Shown in pieces: positions 46,353-54,383 of a stretch of 54,903 bases of DNA. Under the pieces are notes generated by a model, which ran no database searches, had not been told where the DNA came from, and saw only the letters and a program-made list of their open reading frames with translations. Both the position numbers and the translations under genes were made by a program. Origin of the DNA: Desulfovirgula thermocuniculi DSM 16036 (lineage in GTDB: Bacteria > Bacillota > Desulfotomaculia > Desulfotomaculales > Desulfovirgulaceae); assembly GCF_000429345.1 (NCBI RefSeq), contig NZ_AUBR01000018.1, forward strand, positions 1 through 54,903. Direction: 5' to 3'. The number at the start of each line of letters is the position of its first letter. Within the stretch, counting starts at the first letter, position 1.

Positions 46353-46720
46353 GCGGGGAAATGGGCAGGAAATTTCTGTACGCCCTGGCCGGGCTGGCTT
46401 ACGCCCTGCGCACCCAGCCCAACATGCGCTTTCACCTTTTGGCTGCGCTGGCTGTGCTGGCTGCCGCTTTTATCCTGGGCGTGGATAAATACGAGCTGCT
46501 CTTTCTCTTCCTGGCCATCACCCTTGTTTTGCTGGCCGAAATGTTTAACACCGCCCTGGAAACAGTGGTGGACTTGGCCAGCCCCGGTTTTCACCCCCTG
46601 GCCAAGGCGGCCAAGGACGTGGCGGCCGGTGCCGTGCTGCTGGCGGCCCTTCATGCGGTGGCGACCGGCGTGGTGGTCTTTTACCCCCACCTGCGCTTGA
46701 TCCTGCAAACTTTCAGGTAA
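46349..46720 (+). CDS. dgkA: Diacylglycerol/undecaprenol kinase (DgkA family)
   Basis: 123 residues, three membrane helices: AYALRTQPNMRFHLLAA, LVLLAEMFNTALETVVDL (catalytic Glu and NTAxE motif) and a C-terminal helix. In Gram-positives these usually phosphorylate undecaprenol. GTG overlaps the ybeY stop. Confidence 0.93.
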   Translation: MSGEMGRKFLYALAGLAYALRTQPNMRFHLLAALAVLAAAFILGVDKYELLFLFLAITLVLLAEMFNTALETVVDLASPGFHPLAKAAKDVAAGAVLLAALHAVATGVVVFYPHLRLILQTFR

Positions 46721-46733
46721 AAGGGGCGATTTG

Positions 46734-47174
46734 GTGGATAGCTGGGCGGAAAAGCTAATTGCGGCGGCCCTTTTGGCCAGGGAAAGGGCCTATGCGCCTT
46801 ACTCTAGCTTTAAAGTGGGTGCGGCGCTCCTTACGGCGCGCGGTAAAATATATACCGGGTGCAACGTGGAAAATGCCTCGTACGGGCTGACCGTGTGTGC
46901 CGAAAGGGTGGCCCTCTACAATGCCGTCAGCGAGGGGGAAAGGGAGTTTACCGCCCTGGCCATCGTTTCCGACGGTCCTTCTATCACCGTGCCCTGCGGT
47001 GCCTGCCGCCAGGTACTCGCGGAATTCAGCCGGGACCTGAAGATACTCATGGGCAATTCTCAGGGCGGCTATGTGGCCGCCTCCCTGGAGGAACTTTTCC
47101 CCCTGGCCTTCACGCTGGATGCGGCAGGTGAGGCCGCAGGTAAGGAGGGAAACAATGGAAGAGGGGAAATTTAA
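46734..47174 (+). CDS. cdd: Cytidine deaminase
   Basis: 146 residues. Zinc motifs CAERVALYNA and PCGACRQVLAEF with the catalytic Glu; AYAPYSSFKVGAAL and GCNVENASYGLT at the N-terminus. It deaminates cytidine/deoxycytidine in pyrimidine salvage. GTG 46734 is preferred (AGGGG seven bases away) over TTG 46731. Overlaps era by 20 bases. Confidence 0.95.
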   Translation: MDSWAEKLIAAALLARERAYAPYSSFKVGAALLTARGKIYTGCNVENASYGLTVCAERVALYNAVSEGEREFTALAIVSDGPSITVPCGACRQVLAEFSRDLKILMGNSQGGYVAASLEELFPLAFTLDAAGEAAGKEGNNGRGEI

Positions 47175-48054
47175 ATCCGGCTTCGTGACCATCATCGGGC
47201 GCCCCAACGTGGGTAAGTCCACCCTGCTGAACCAGCTGGTGGGCCAGAAGGTGGCCATCATGTCCGACAAGCCTCAGACCACCCGCCACAAGATCCACTC
47301 CATCATCACCAGGGAAGACGCGCAAGTTATTTTCCTGGACACGCCGGGCATACACAAGCCCCGGCACAAGCTGGGCGAGTACATGGTGGAGGTGGCCCTG
47401 GGGACCTTAAAGGAGGTTGACCTCATTCTTTTCCTGGTGGAGCCGCAGCCGCCGGGTCCGGGAGACGAGTTTATTATTGCCCAGCTGCGGGAAGTGCAAA
47501 CCCCGGTATTTCTGGTGATTAACAAGATCGACCTGTTAAAGAAGAAGACGGAACTCCTGCCTGTAATCGACGCCTACCGCGGGAAATACAACTTTGCCGA
47601 GTACATACCCATTTCCGCCCTGGAGAGGGACAACCTGGACAAACTTGTGGACCTGGTGGTTTCCTACCTTCCCTACGGGCCCAAGTATTACCCCGAAGAC
47701 ATGGTTACCGACCGGCCCGAACGCTTCATCATGGCCGAACTCATCCGCGAGAAGGTGCTCCACCTCACCAGCCAAGAAGTGCCCCACGGCGTGGCGGTGG
47801 TGGTGGAGGAGGTGGAGAGGCGCTCCCCACGGCTCACCTACGTGCGGGCGACCGTGTACGTAGACAAGGAGTCGCACAAGGCCATCTTGATTGGCAGGGG
47901 GGGGCGCATGCTCAAGGAAATCGGCAAGCTGGCCAGGGAAGAGATGGAAGCCCTCTTTGGCTCGCAGATTTACCTCGACCTCTGGGTTAAAGCCAGGCCC
48001 GGCTGGCGCGATCACGACCTGTACCTGCGCAACTTTGGCTACGTTGAAGAGTAG
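47155..48054 (+). CDS. era: GTPase Era
   Basis: 299 residues. G1 GRPNVGKSTLLNQ, G3 DTPGIHKPRHKLGE, G4 NKIDLL, and a C-terminal KH domain with ILIGRGGRMLKEIG. It binds the 3' end of 16S rRNA and checks 30S assembly. ATG after TAAGGAGGG. Last gene of its cluster, with a terminator after it. Confidence 0.97.
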   Translation: MEEGKFKSGFVTIIGRPNVGKSTLLNQLVGQKVAIMSDKPQTTRHKIHSIITREDAQVIFLDTPGIHKPRHKLGEYMVEVALGTLKEVDLILFLVEPQPPGPGDEFIIAQLREVQTPVFLVINKIDLLKKKTELLPVIDAYRGKYNFAEYIPISALERDNLDKLVDLVVSYLPYGPKYYPEDMVTDRPERFIMAELIREKVLHLTSQEVPHGVAVVVEEVERRSPRLTYVRATVYVDKESHKAILIGRGGRMLKEIGKLAREEMEALFGSQIYLDLWVKARPGWRDHDLYLRNFGYVEE

Positions 48055-48072
48055 CGGCGGCGTAAATTGGCC

Positions 48073-48102
48073 TTGGCAGGCGTGGGGGGTTTCTGCTAAA
48101 GT
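48073..48102 (+). promoter_or_regulatory. Candidate corA promoter
   Basis: TTGGCA (48073-48078), 18-base spacer, TAAAGT (48097-48102). If used, the corA transcript would contain the hairpin at 48140-48169, which would then act on corA. Confidence 0.4.
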
Positions 48103-48139
48103 TTAAGTGGGTAGGCTGGAACCCCCGCGCAGGTTTTCG

Positions 48140-48169
48140 GCCTTCTGAAACAACGAAGGCTTTTTTGTT
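48140..48169 (+). terminator. Terminator after era
   Basis: GCCTTC-tgaaacaac-GAAGGC followed by TTTTTTGTTT. It lies 86 bases past era and immediately before the corA SD. Confidence 0.8.
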
Positions 48170-48184
48170 TTGGAGGTGGTGTCC

Positions 48185-49147
48185 GTGTTCAGGGTATATA
48201 AAAACTTGGGAGAGAGAATTTTGGAGACGGGCTTGTTGGGGGAAAAGGGCAGCTGGGTAAATATGGTCAACCCTACCCCGGAGGAAATAGAAGAGGTGGT
48301 GCGCTGTATCGGCCTGCCCAGGGATTTTCTGGAGTACCCCCTGGATGAAGAGGAGAGTTCCCGCATAGAGGTTGAAGAGGGCTCGGTGCTTATTATCATC
48401 CGCGTCCCGGTGATCAGGGACTCTATTTACGACACCCTCCCTTTGGGCATCATCATCACCGAGAACATCATCCTCACCGTCTGCCTGGAGGAACTGGACA
48501 TTTTAAGCGATTTCTATAGTGGCCGCATGAGGGGCTTTTATACTTTTAAGAAAACCCGTTTCCTCCTGCAGATCTTTTACAAGACCGCCCTGCAGTACCT
48601 GCGCTACTTGCGGCAGATAGATAAAAAGAGCGAGGAAATCCAGCTCAGGCTGCACCGCTCTACCCAGAACGAAGAGCTGATAAGGCTCCTGGGGCTGCAG
48701 AAAAGCCTGGTTTACTTTACCACCTCCCTGCGCGCCAACCAGGTGGTCATGGAAAAGCTGCTGAAGTCGCACCTGGCCAAGGATGCGGAGGCCCTGGGGT
48801 TAAATACGGGCCTCATAAAAATGTACGCGGAGGATGAGGACCTCCTGGAGGACGTGATCATTGAAAACAAGCAGGCCCTCGAGATGAGCGACATTTACGC
48901 CCAGATTTTGAGCAGCACCATGGACGCGTACGCTTCCGTTATCTCCAACAACCTCAACATTGTCATGAAGTTCCTCACCTCCGTAACCATTATCCTCATG
49001 ATCCCCACCATGCTGTTCAGCCTTTACGGCATGAACGTGGAGCTGCCTTACCAGCACTCGCCGCTGGCCTTTTGGGGAATTATCCTCCTCTCCGTTATTT
49101 TCGCCATTTTCGTCCTTCTAGTCTTCCGCAAGAGGAACATGCTCTAG
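48185..49147 (+). CDS. corA: CorA-family magnesium transporter
   Basis: 320 residues: a long cytoplasmic, helix-rich N-terminal part and two C-terminal membrane helices with the pore signature YGMNV between them (SLYGMNVELPYQHSPLAFW). It forms pentameric Mg2+/Co2+ channels. The GTG at 48185 has GGAGGTG six bases upstream. Its last 30 bases overlap the convergent ubiX gene. Confidence 0.93.
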   Translation: MFRVYKNLGERILETGLLGEKGSWVNMVNPTPEEIEEVVRCIGLPRDFLEYPLDEEESSRIEVEEGSVLIIIRVPVIRDSIYDTLPLGIIITENIILTVCLEELDILSDFYSGRMRGFYTFKKTRFLLQIFYKTALQYLRYLRQIDKKSEEIQLRLHRSTQNEELIRLLGLQKSLVYFTTSLRANQVVMEKLLKSHLAKDAEALGLNTGLIKMYAEDEDLLEDVIIENKQALEMSDIYAQILSSTMDAYASVISNNLNIVMKFLTSVTIILMIPTMLFSLYGMNVELPYQHSPLAFWGIILLSVIFAIFVLLVFRKRNML

Positions 49148-49702
49148 CTGTTCGCCCCATCTCCTGCCCAGGCAGTGGGCGATGCCCAGGTGGTCCAGCA
49201 CCCTGGCGGTGGTCTGCAGGACCAGGTCTTCGACGGTGCGGGGGTGGTGGTAGAAGGAGGGCACGGGAGGCATAATGGTCACCCCCAGCCGGGCCAGCTT
49301 GAGCATATTTTCCAGGTGGATGGCGCTTAAAGGGCTTTCCCTCACCAGGAGGATCAGAGGGCGCCTTTCTTTGATGGTTACGTCGGCGGCCCTGGCAATG
49401 AGGTTGTCGCTGAGGCCGCAGGCTATGGAGGCGAGGGTTTTCATGCTGCAGGGGGCGATGACCATCCCCTGGTGGGGAAAGGAGCCGCTGGCCATAGGCG
49501 CCGCCAGGTCGTCGGCCTCGTAGGCGTACGAGGCCATTTCCTTGACCTCCTGCACGGTCAGGCTGGTTTCCAGGGTCACGGTGCGTGCCGCCCAGGGGCT
49601 GAGGATGAGGTGGGTTTCAATGCCCAGGAGCTTTAGCTGCTCTAGCAGGGTGATGCCGTAGATGGCTCCCGAGGCCCCGGTGAGGGCCACCACTACGCGC
49701 AA
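49118..49702 (-). CDS. ubiX: Flavin prenyltransferase UbiX
   Basis: 194 residues. VVVALTGASGAIYGITLLEQL at the N-terminus (residues about 3-23), SGSFPHQGMVIAPCSMKTLASIA and MPPVPSFYHHP are diagnostic. It makes prenylated FMN for UbiD-type decarboxylases; no ubiD is in the window. TTG start with GAGGAG upstream. Confidence 0.95.
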   Translation of the reverse strand: MRVVVALTGASGAIYGITLLEQLKLLGIETHLILSPWAARTVTLETSLTVQEVKEMASYAYEADDLAAPMASGSFPHQGMVIAPCSMKTLASIACGLSDNLIARAADVTIKERRPLILLVRESPLSAIHLENMLKLARLGVTIMPPVPSFYHHPRTVEDLVLQTTARVLDHLGIAHCLGRRWGEQLEHVPLAED

Positions 49703-49805
49703 GGCATCTCACACTCCTCTCCGGGGCCGGTGCGGGCGGTAGGAGGGGAATCCTTGGGCCCCGGCGGTTAGGCCTTTCCCTGTGAATTTTACTCCATTTC
49801 GGGAC

Positions 49806-49843
49806 AAAAGCAAAGCCGGGCGTATTACCTGCCCGGCTTTGCT
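49806..49843 (-). terminator. Terminator of the arginine decarboxylase gene
   Basis: Perfect 13-bp stem AGCAAAGCCGGGC / GCCCGGCTTTGCT with a nine-base loop; minus-strand reading ends TTTTG. It starts within the stop codon of the decarboxylase gene. Confidence 0.85.
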
Positions 49844-50300
49844 AATACCACATGAGCACGCCGGCAAAAACGGCCCCGGTCTTAATCACCCGGTGGTCTA
49901 CGGCCTTCACCAGGTACTCCTTCATTTCCAGCCCCCGCACGGCAAAGGCTTCTTCCACCATGCGGCGGATAATTTTTTCTGCTTCCTCCCTGGTGGTGCG
50001 CCCGGAATATTCCATGATGACCCCGAAACCCTCGGGGGGGATGCCCACGGCTACGGCGGCGGCTATTTGCTCGCCGGGCGTGGTGGACTTGAGGGACCCG
50101 TAAGCCACGGGGACCAGGGCTCCGGGGGGCAGGTAGAGCTCTGCCACGTAACGGGCCCGGGGGGGCAGAATACTGCTCACCCTGATCAGGTTCACGTTAC
50201 CCGCCCCGGCCTTGAGGAGTGCTTGGTCAAAGGCGTTTAAGGGTGTTTCTCCCTCTCCGGCCCCGGCAACCAAGGTAAATTTGGTCGGTATGGGCAGCAA
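49842..50300 (-). CDS. pdaD: Pyruvoyl-dependent arginine decarboxylase
   Basis: 152 residues. VSSILPP at 41-47 carries the Ser-Ser site where the proenzyme self-cleaves to form the pyruvoyl group; TLVAGAGEGETPLNAFD, PVAYGS and EYSGRTTREEAE are family motifs. It converts arginine to agmatine for polyamine synthesis. TTG start behind GGAGGGA. This is the archaeal/chlamydial type rather than the PLP type. Flanked by a strong terminator. Confidence 0.92.
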   Translation of the reverse strand: MLPIPTKFTLVAGAGEGETPLNAFDQALLKAGAGNVNLIRVSSILPPRARYVAELYLPPGALVPVAYGSLKSTTPGEQIAAAVAVGIPPEGFGVIMEYSGRTTREEAEKIIRRMVEEAFAVRGLEMKEYLVKAVDHRVIKTGAVFAGVLMWY

Positions 50301-50358
50301 GGCATTCCCTCCGTTTCGTACCTGTTTTTCCCCGTCCGGACGGGTGAAAAAGCTATTA

Positions 50359-51219
50359 CTAGGTTATGGCGGCGGGGTGATAGTGTGCCTGTCCGGCAAT
50401 GAACTGGGCGACCTCCTTAATGAGGTAGGCGGAGGGCAGGAAGAGCGCTTGGGCCAGGATGGTTCCCAGGACCCTCGTCAGGCAGAGGTAGTAAACCATT
50501 TGCCGCACATCCTGCTGGTCGCGGGTTCCCCGCAGGGCCTGGTCGGTGATCATGGCCGCGGTAGGGTCGACAATCATGGCCGAAAGGATGGTGGCCACGC
50601 CGTTTACCAGGCCCGAGAGCAGGCTGGCCGTGGAGCGGTAGTCCGGGAGGAGCGCCCCTGCGTAAAGCGCCGAGAGTACGCCGGTGGTCCAGATGCCGAT
50701 GACCAGCGTGTTGGCCGCCAGGAAGGCCAGGGGTATGTTGCGCGGTCTTTCCGGCAGGGAGGAGCGGAGGACCTTTAAGTACCCGGGCCTCTTGCGCAGG
50801 GTGCGGGCCAGGAGCCTGGGCGAGGAGAGGAAAATGATGAGGCGGGGTATGGAGCCGGCTTCTTCAAAAAGGAAGATGACCCGCGTGAAAATATAGTTAA
50901 AGGCAGGGGTGGCCAGCACGCCCAGGAACGTGCCGGCGGTGGCCGAAAAAATGACCAACCTGATGTCCTTACAGAGCTGCTGCAGCTGCTGCTGGTAAAA
51001 GGGTGACTCCACCAGGGCCATGGGGGAACCATGCAGGCCGGTGTTGATGGTCCGCTCTACCACCGAGGACAGGAGGGGGGCCTGGATGAGGTTGGCCGTG
51101 CTGGCCACCAGGGAGATGATTTGAAAGAGGGAATAAGCGGTGGCCAGCCGCCGGGTGGTCACCCCGGAGAGCCTGACGGCGTAAACCAGCGTATCAATTA
51201 AGTGAATGACGGCGGTCAA
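50359..51219 (-). CDS. amj: Lipid II flippase Amj
   Basis: 286 residues with about six to eight membrane helices; HLIDTLVYAVRLSGVTTRRLATAYSLFQ (residues about 6-33) and LRGTRDQQDVRQMV identify the Amj (YdaH) family, an alternative lipid II flippase to MurJ. The first standard start is TTG 51219, without an SD. In frame upstream are DRILLIAL codons back to an ATC at 51246 with AGGTGAAG seven bases before it, so the real protein is probably about nine residues longer, through a near-cognate start or an undetected indel. Confidence 0.88.
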   Translation of the reverse strand: MTAVIHLIDTLVYAVRLSGVTTRRLATAYSLFQIISLVASTANLIQAPLLSSVVERTINTGLHGSPMALVESPFYQQQLQQLCKDIRLVIFSATAGTFLGVLATPAFNYIFTRVIFLFEEAGSIPRLIIFLSSPRLLARTLRKRPGYLKVLRSSLPERPRNIPLAFLAANTLVIGIWTTGVLSALYAGALLPDYRSTASLLSGLVNGVATILSAMIVDPTAAMITDQALRGTRDQQDVRQMVYYLCLTRVLGTILAQALFLPSAYLIKEVAQFIAGQAHYHPAAIT

Positions 51220-51318
51220 TAAGGCTATGAGCAGGATGCGGTCGATCTCTCTTCACCTGCCGGAAACGGGCTTGTCTTTTAAAAAATATATGTGCCTGCC
51301 GGGTGCGGTAACACTTTC

Positions 51319-51966
51319 CTAGTAGCCCAGCAGGCGCCACACGTCTTCGTCGGCGGCAGATTTTTCTTCCAGGCCGTAGTCCCGGCGGAACTTGCCGAGC
51401 GCCCCTGCCGTCTGGGGGCCGAAGATGCCGTCCGGCCTCGCCCCGTAATAGCCCAGCTTGTACAAGGCCCTCTGCAGCTCCCAGACCGCCGTGCCGCAGC
51501 TGCCTTCCCGGAGCAGGGGCACTCCGCCGGCAAAGGGGTTGCCCAGCACCAGCACCGGCGTACCCTCGGCAACCAGCTCGTACAGCTCCACCACATGCTC
51601 GTTGTGGAGGCGTATGCAGCCCGCGCTGGCGTAGGTGCCGATGGTCCAGGGGCTGTCCGTGCCGTGAATGCCGTAGCTGCCGGTAGGTATATCCAGGCCC
51701 ATCCAGCGCGGGCCTATGCCGGGGGTGTACCCGGCAATCTTCTCCCTTACCCTCCACAGCCCTAGGGGCGTTTCCGTGCCCGGCCTGCCTAGGGCCACGG
51801 GGTACTGCCGGACGGGCTGGCCGCGCGCAAAGAGGGTCAGGGTCAGCCTCTGCGTATCCACGATAATGTAGGTATCCAGCCAGGGCAAGGGCTCACACCC
51901 GGCCCGGCAGGGCAGGAAAAACACCAGGAAGAAAAGGCAGGCCCAGAAAGGGGTAAGGCGGCGCAT
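51319..51966 (-). CDS. L,D-transpeptidase with peptidoglycan-binding domain
   Basis: 215 residues: signal peptide (1-23, ending near RAGC, possibly a lipoprotein Cys), YkuD catalytic domain with GIHGTDSPWTIGTYASAGCIRLHN-type motif (about 99-122; catalytic Cys in SAGC), and a C-terminal PG_binding_1 domain (about 150-213, VWELQRALYKLGYY). It cross-links peptidoglycan outside the membrane. ATG after GAGGTGA. It is followed downstream, in the same direction, by amj. Confidence 0.92.
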   Translation of the reverse strand: MRRLTPFWACLFFLVFFLPCRAGCEPLPWLDTYIIVDTQRLTLTLFARGQPVRQYPVALGRPGTETPLGLWRVREKIAGYTPGIGPRWMGLDIPTGSYGIHGTDSPWTIGTYASAGCIRLHNEHVVELYELVAEGTPVLVLGNPFAGGVPLLREGSCGTAVWELQRALYKLGYYGARPDGIFGPQTAGALGKFRRDYGLEEKSAADEDVWRLLGY

Positions 51967-52027
51967 TTCACCTCACCGCCTCTTATTTTCCCCCCTTTGG
52001 CCCTTTAAAAGCCTTTCTGCCTCCTGG

Positions 52028-52720
52028 TTAATTCTGTACCCTTAGCGCGAAATATTTCACCAGGCCCGCATAAAGGCCCCAGGCCAGCTTGCTTTGGTAC
52101 AGAGGGTCCTGCAGCAACCGGTACTCCTGGGGGTTGGTTATAAAGCCGATTTCCACGATGACCGTAGGCACACGGGAGTGGCGGAGGAGGTAATAATCCC
52201 CGGGTAATGGTACCCGCCGGCTATTTGGGGCCAGGAGGTTTAATTCCTCCTGGATGCACCTGGCGAGGGCTTGGCTTTCGGGCGATCCGTGCCGGGCAAA
52301 GGTCTGAGCCCCGCACTGGGAGGGGCTGGGGAAGCTGTTGATATGGATGCTGACGAAGGCATCGGCCTGGAGGTTGTTGGCCAGGGCCACCCGGCGGGCC
52401 AGGTCCTGGCGCTTGCGCTGGTAGAGGCCCGTGATTTCCGGGTCGGCCAGGTCGTAGTCCCCTTCACGGGAAAGAACCACCTTTGCCCCGCCCTGGCGTA
52501 GCAAAAGGGCCAGCTTTTTCCCCACCGCCAGCACCAGGTCTTTTTCCAGCACGTTATTCTGGCCCACCGCTCCGGGGTCCACCCCCCCGTGCCCCGGATC
52601 TACGACCACCACGCGATCTACCAGGGCAAAGGAGAGCGCCTGCACGGACTGCCGGTGAAAAAAGCCGAAGAGGTGCTCTGTCCCCGTCCACAGGAGCAAA
52701 ATAGCCGTCCCCAGGACCAC
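52028..52720 (-). CDS. cwlD: N-acetylmuramoyl-L-alanine amidase CwlD
   Basis: 230 residues: N-terminal membrane anchor, then an Amidase_3 domain with VVVDPGHGGVDPG, SIHINSF and IVEIGFITNPQE (zinc ligands His, Glu, His and catalytic Glu). CwlD makes muramic-delta-lactam in the spore cortex. GTG 52720 lacks an SD. The frame continues upstream as ITLRFW to an ATC at 52738 with GGGGGTG next to it; one A fewer in the A-run would join it to a GTG as MKITLRFW. See findings. Confidence 0.9.
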   Translation of the reverse strand: MVLGTAILLLWTGTEHLFGFFHRQSVQALSFALVDRVVVVDPGHGGVDPGAVGQNNVLEKDLVLAVGKKLALLLRQGGAKVVLSREGDYDLADPEITGLYQRKRQDLARRVALANNLQADAFVSIHINSFPSPSQCGAQTFARHGSPESQALARCIQEELNLLAPNSRRVPLPGDYYLLRHSRVPTVIVEIGFITNPQEYRLLQDPLYQSKLAWGLYAGLVKYFALRVQN

Positions 52721-52790
52721 CCAGAACCTGAGCGTGATTTTTCACCCCCTATGGTAAAATACTTATGGCCCTCGAAGGAGGGATTTGCGC

Positions 52791-53537
52791 ATGAGGTTTT
52801 ACAAGCTGCAGGCCGTGGTCCTAAAGGCCGTCAACATGCGGGAAGCTAGCCAGCTGCTGACCCTCTTCTCCCTGGAGAAGGGGAAAGTGCGCGCCGTGGC
52901 CTACGGCGCGGCCAAGCCGGCCAGCCGCAAGAGGGGGGCGGTGCAGCCCTTTACGTGCTCTCTTTTTCTCCTGCGCCGCGGCAGCGACCTGGATTCCGTC
53001 GCCCAGTGCGAGGTCCTGGAGGCTTTCCCGGAGGTGAGGGAGTCCCTGGAGAGACTGGCCTGCGCCTTTTACCTGGCGGAGTTGCTGGAGAGCGCCACCG
53101 CCGAGGGCGAGCCCGCTGCCCCCCTTTACTGGCTCTTCCTGGAAACGCTGCGCGCCTTAAGGGAGGTAGACGCGCAAGTGCTCTGCCGGGCCTTTGAGGC
53201 TAAGATGCTGGCCCTGCTGGGCTGGCAGCCGTGCCTGGAAAAATGCGCCTCCTGCGGGGGCAGCGTGGACGGCAGGAGGGTGAGCTTTCATGTGCCCTCC
53301 GGGGGCATTCTCTGCCCGTCCTGCGCCGGCCGCCTGGAAGGAGCTTTGACGTGCCACCGGGGAACGGTGGAGTGGCTCAAGACGCTCCTGCGCTGGGAAA
53401 CGGCCAGGCTGGGCCAGCTGAAAGTGGGCCGCCCGGCCAGGGAAGAGCTAAAGGAGCTCTTGCAGAAATTCATGGCCCACCACCTGGAGCGCTCGGCCAG
53501 GTCCCTGGCCTTCCTGGAGGCGGCGGAGCATGTATAA
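52791..53537 (+). CDS. recO: DNA repair protein RecO
   Basis: 248 residues. N-terminal OB fold (YKLQAVVLKAVNMREASQLLTLFSLEKG, residues about 4-31), helical middle, and a zinc motif CASCGG...CPSC. It loads RecA with RecR in gap repair. The ATG at 52791 with AAGGAGGG is preferred to the TTG at 52785. Divergent from cwlD. Confidence 0.94.
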   Translation: MRFYKLQAVVLKAVNMREASQLLTLFSLEKGKVRAVAYGAAKPASRKRGAVQPFTCSLFLLRRGSDLDSVAQCEVLEAFPEVRESLERLACAFYLAELLESATAEGEPAAPLYWLFLETLRALREVDAQVLCRAFEAKMLALLGWQPCLEKCASCGGSVDGRRVSFHVPSGGILCPSCAGRLEGALTCHRGTVEWLKTLLRWETARLGQLKVGRPAREELKELLQKFMAHHLERSARSLAFLEAAEHV

Positions 53538-53599
53538 AGCTGGTTCCTCCCGGGTTTAATATCCTTTAAAGAACAAGAGTAAGGGGAGGAAGACGAAGG

Positions 53600-54028
53600 G
53601 TGAACAGCGAGCTGGAAAAGATCGACCTCATCCGCGCCCGCCTGGGGGTCGGATACAAGGAGGCCAAGGAAGCGCTGGACGCGGTCGGCGGCGATGTGGT
53701 GCAGGCCCTCATCCGCCTGGAGGAAGAGAGAAAGGGTCTGGCGGAGAAACTCCACGACCGCGGCCAGGAGATTTTGGAGCAGCTCAAGGAGCTGGTGCAG
53801 CGCGGTCACGAGACGAAGATAAAGATCAAGCAGGGCGAGCGCACGGTCATGGAGCTTCCTGCCTCCGTAGGCGCCCTGGGCCTCCTGGGCACGCTGGCCA
53901 GCAGCCAGCTGGCCGTGCTGGGGGCCCTGGGGGCGGTGGCGGCCATGACGAAAAACTACACCCTGGAGATCGAGCGCCCCGCACGGAGTGAGAGGGGAGA
54001 GGAGATGGGGACCGCAGGCCCTACGTAA
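53600..54028 (+). CDS. DUF4342 protein with UBA-like N-terminus
   Basis: 142 residues. ELEKIDLIRARLGVGYKEAKEALDAVGGDVVQALIRLE (about 4-41) is a UBA/EF-Ts-like fold, followed by KIKIKQGERTVMELPASVGALGLLG, the DUF4342 region with a hydrophobic segment. Function unknown. GTG start after GGGAGGAAG. It lies 62 bases after recO. Confidence 0.8.
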   Translation: MNSELEKIDLIRARLGVGYKEAKEALDAVGGDVVQALIRLEEERKGLAEKLHDRGQEILEQLKELVQRGHETKIKIKQGERTVMELPASVGALGLLGTLASSQLAVLGALGAVAAMTKNYTLEIERPARSERGEEMGTAGPT

Positions 54029-54074
54029 GAGGGGGCCTGCCGCGCCGCGGCTTTACGAGAAGGCGGCGGCCCCG

Positions 54075-54103
54075 TTGACTTTGGGCCTTGGATCTGGTAA
54101 ATT
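54075..54103 (+). promoter_or_regulatory. Promoter of the T-box transcript
   Basis: TTGACT (54075-54080), 17-base spacer, TAAATT (54098-54103), placing the start of RNA near 54110, directly before the T-box Stem I. Confidence 0.6.
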
Positions 54104-54109
54104 ATCATT

Positions 54110-54368
54110 GCCCAACAGAATACCTGGCGATGAGGGAAATGAGTAGGCGGGGGAGTTTTCCCAGAGAGCCGGGAAGAGGTGGGAGCCCGGTAAACGAACC
54201 CGCGCGAAGGGGGTTCCCGAGCTGCGGGAGGAAAGCCGCCGCTTCAGGCGGCGGTGAGTAAAGCCCGCACCTTAAACGAGAGGGCTGCCGTGCGGCAGCC
54301 AAGCAGGGTGGAACCGCGGGAGCGACCTCCCGTCCCTGGCCTTGTGCCCGGGCGGGGGGTTTAAATTT
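54110..54368 (+). ncRNA. T-box leader, glycine-type specifier
   Basis: All T-box parts are present: Stem I with GAGGGAAATGAGTA (54132-54145), the distal CCGGG...CCCGG hairpin, the specifier region CGAAGGGGGTTCCCGAGC (54205-54222), the antiterminator AGGGTGGAACCGCGGG (54305-54320) and a terminator CCTCCCGTCC / GGGCGGGGGG then TTTAAATTTT. Aligned from memory with B. subtilis glyQS, the specifier is GGG (Gly). The bulge UGGA would pair with discriminator U73, which is found in tRNA-Gly. Uncharged tRNA-Gly should therefore open the terminator. Confidence 0.9.
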
Positions 54369-54383
54369 TAAGGGAGTGGGGCG

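Noticed and set aside
54030-54074. Terminator after the DUF4342 gene
   Set aside because: A GC-rich GGGGCC...GGCCCC pairing exists but there is no T-run; it is too weak to list.
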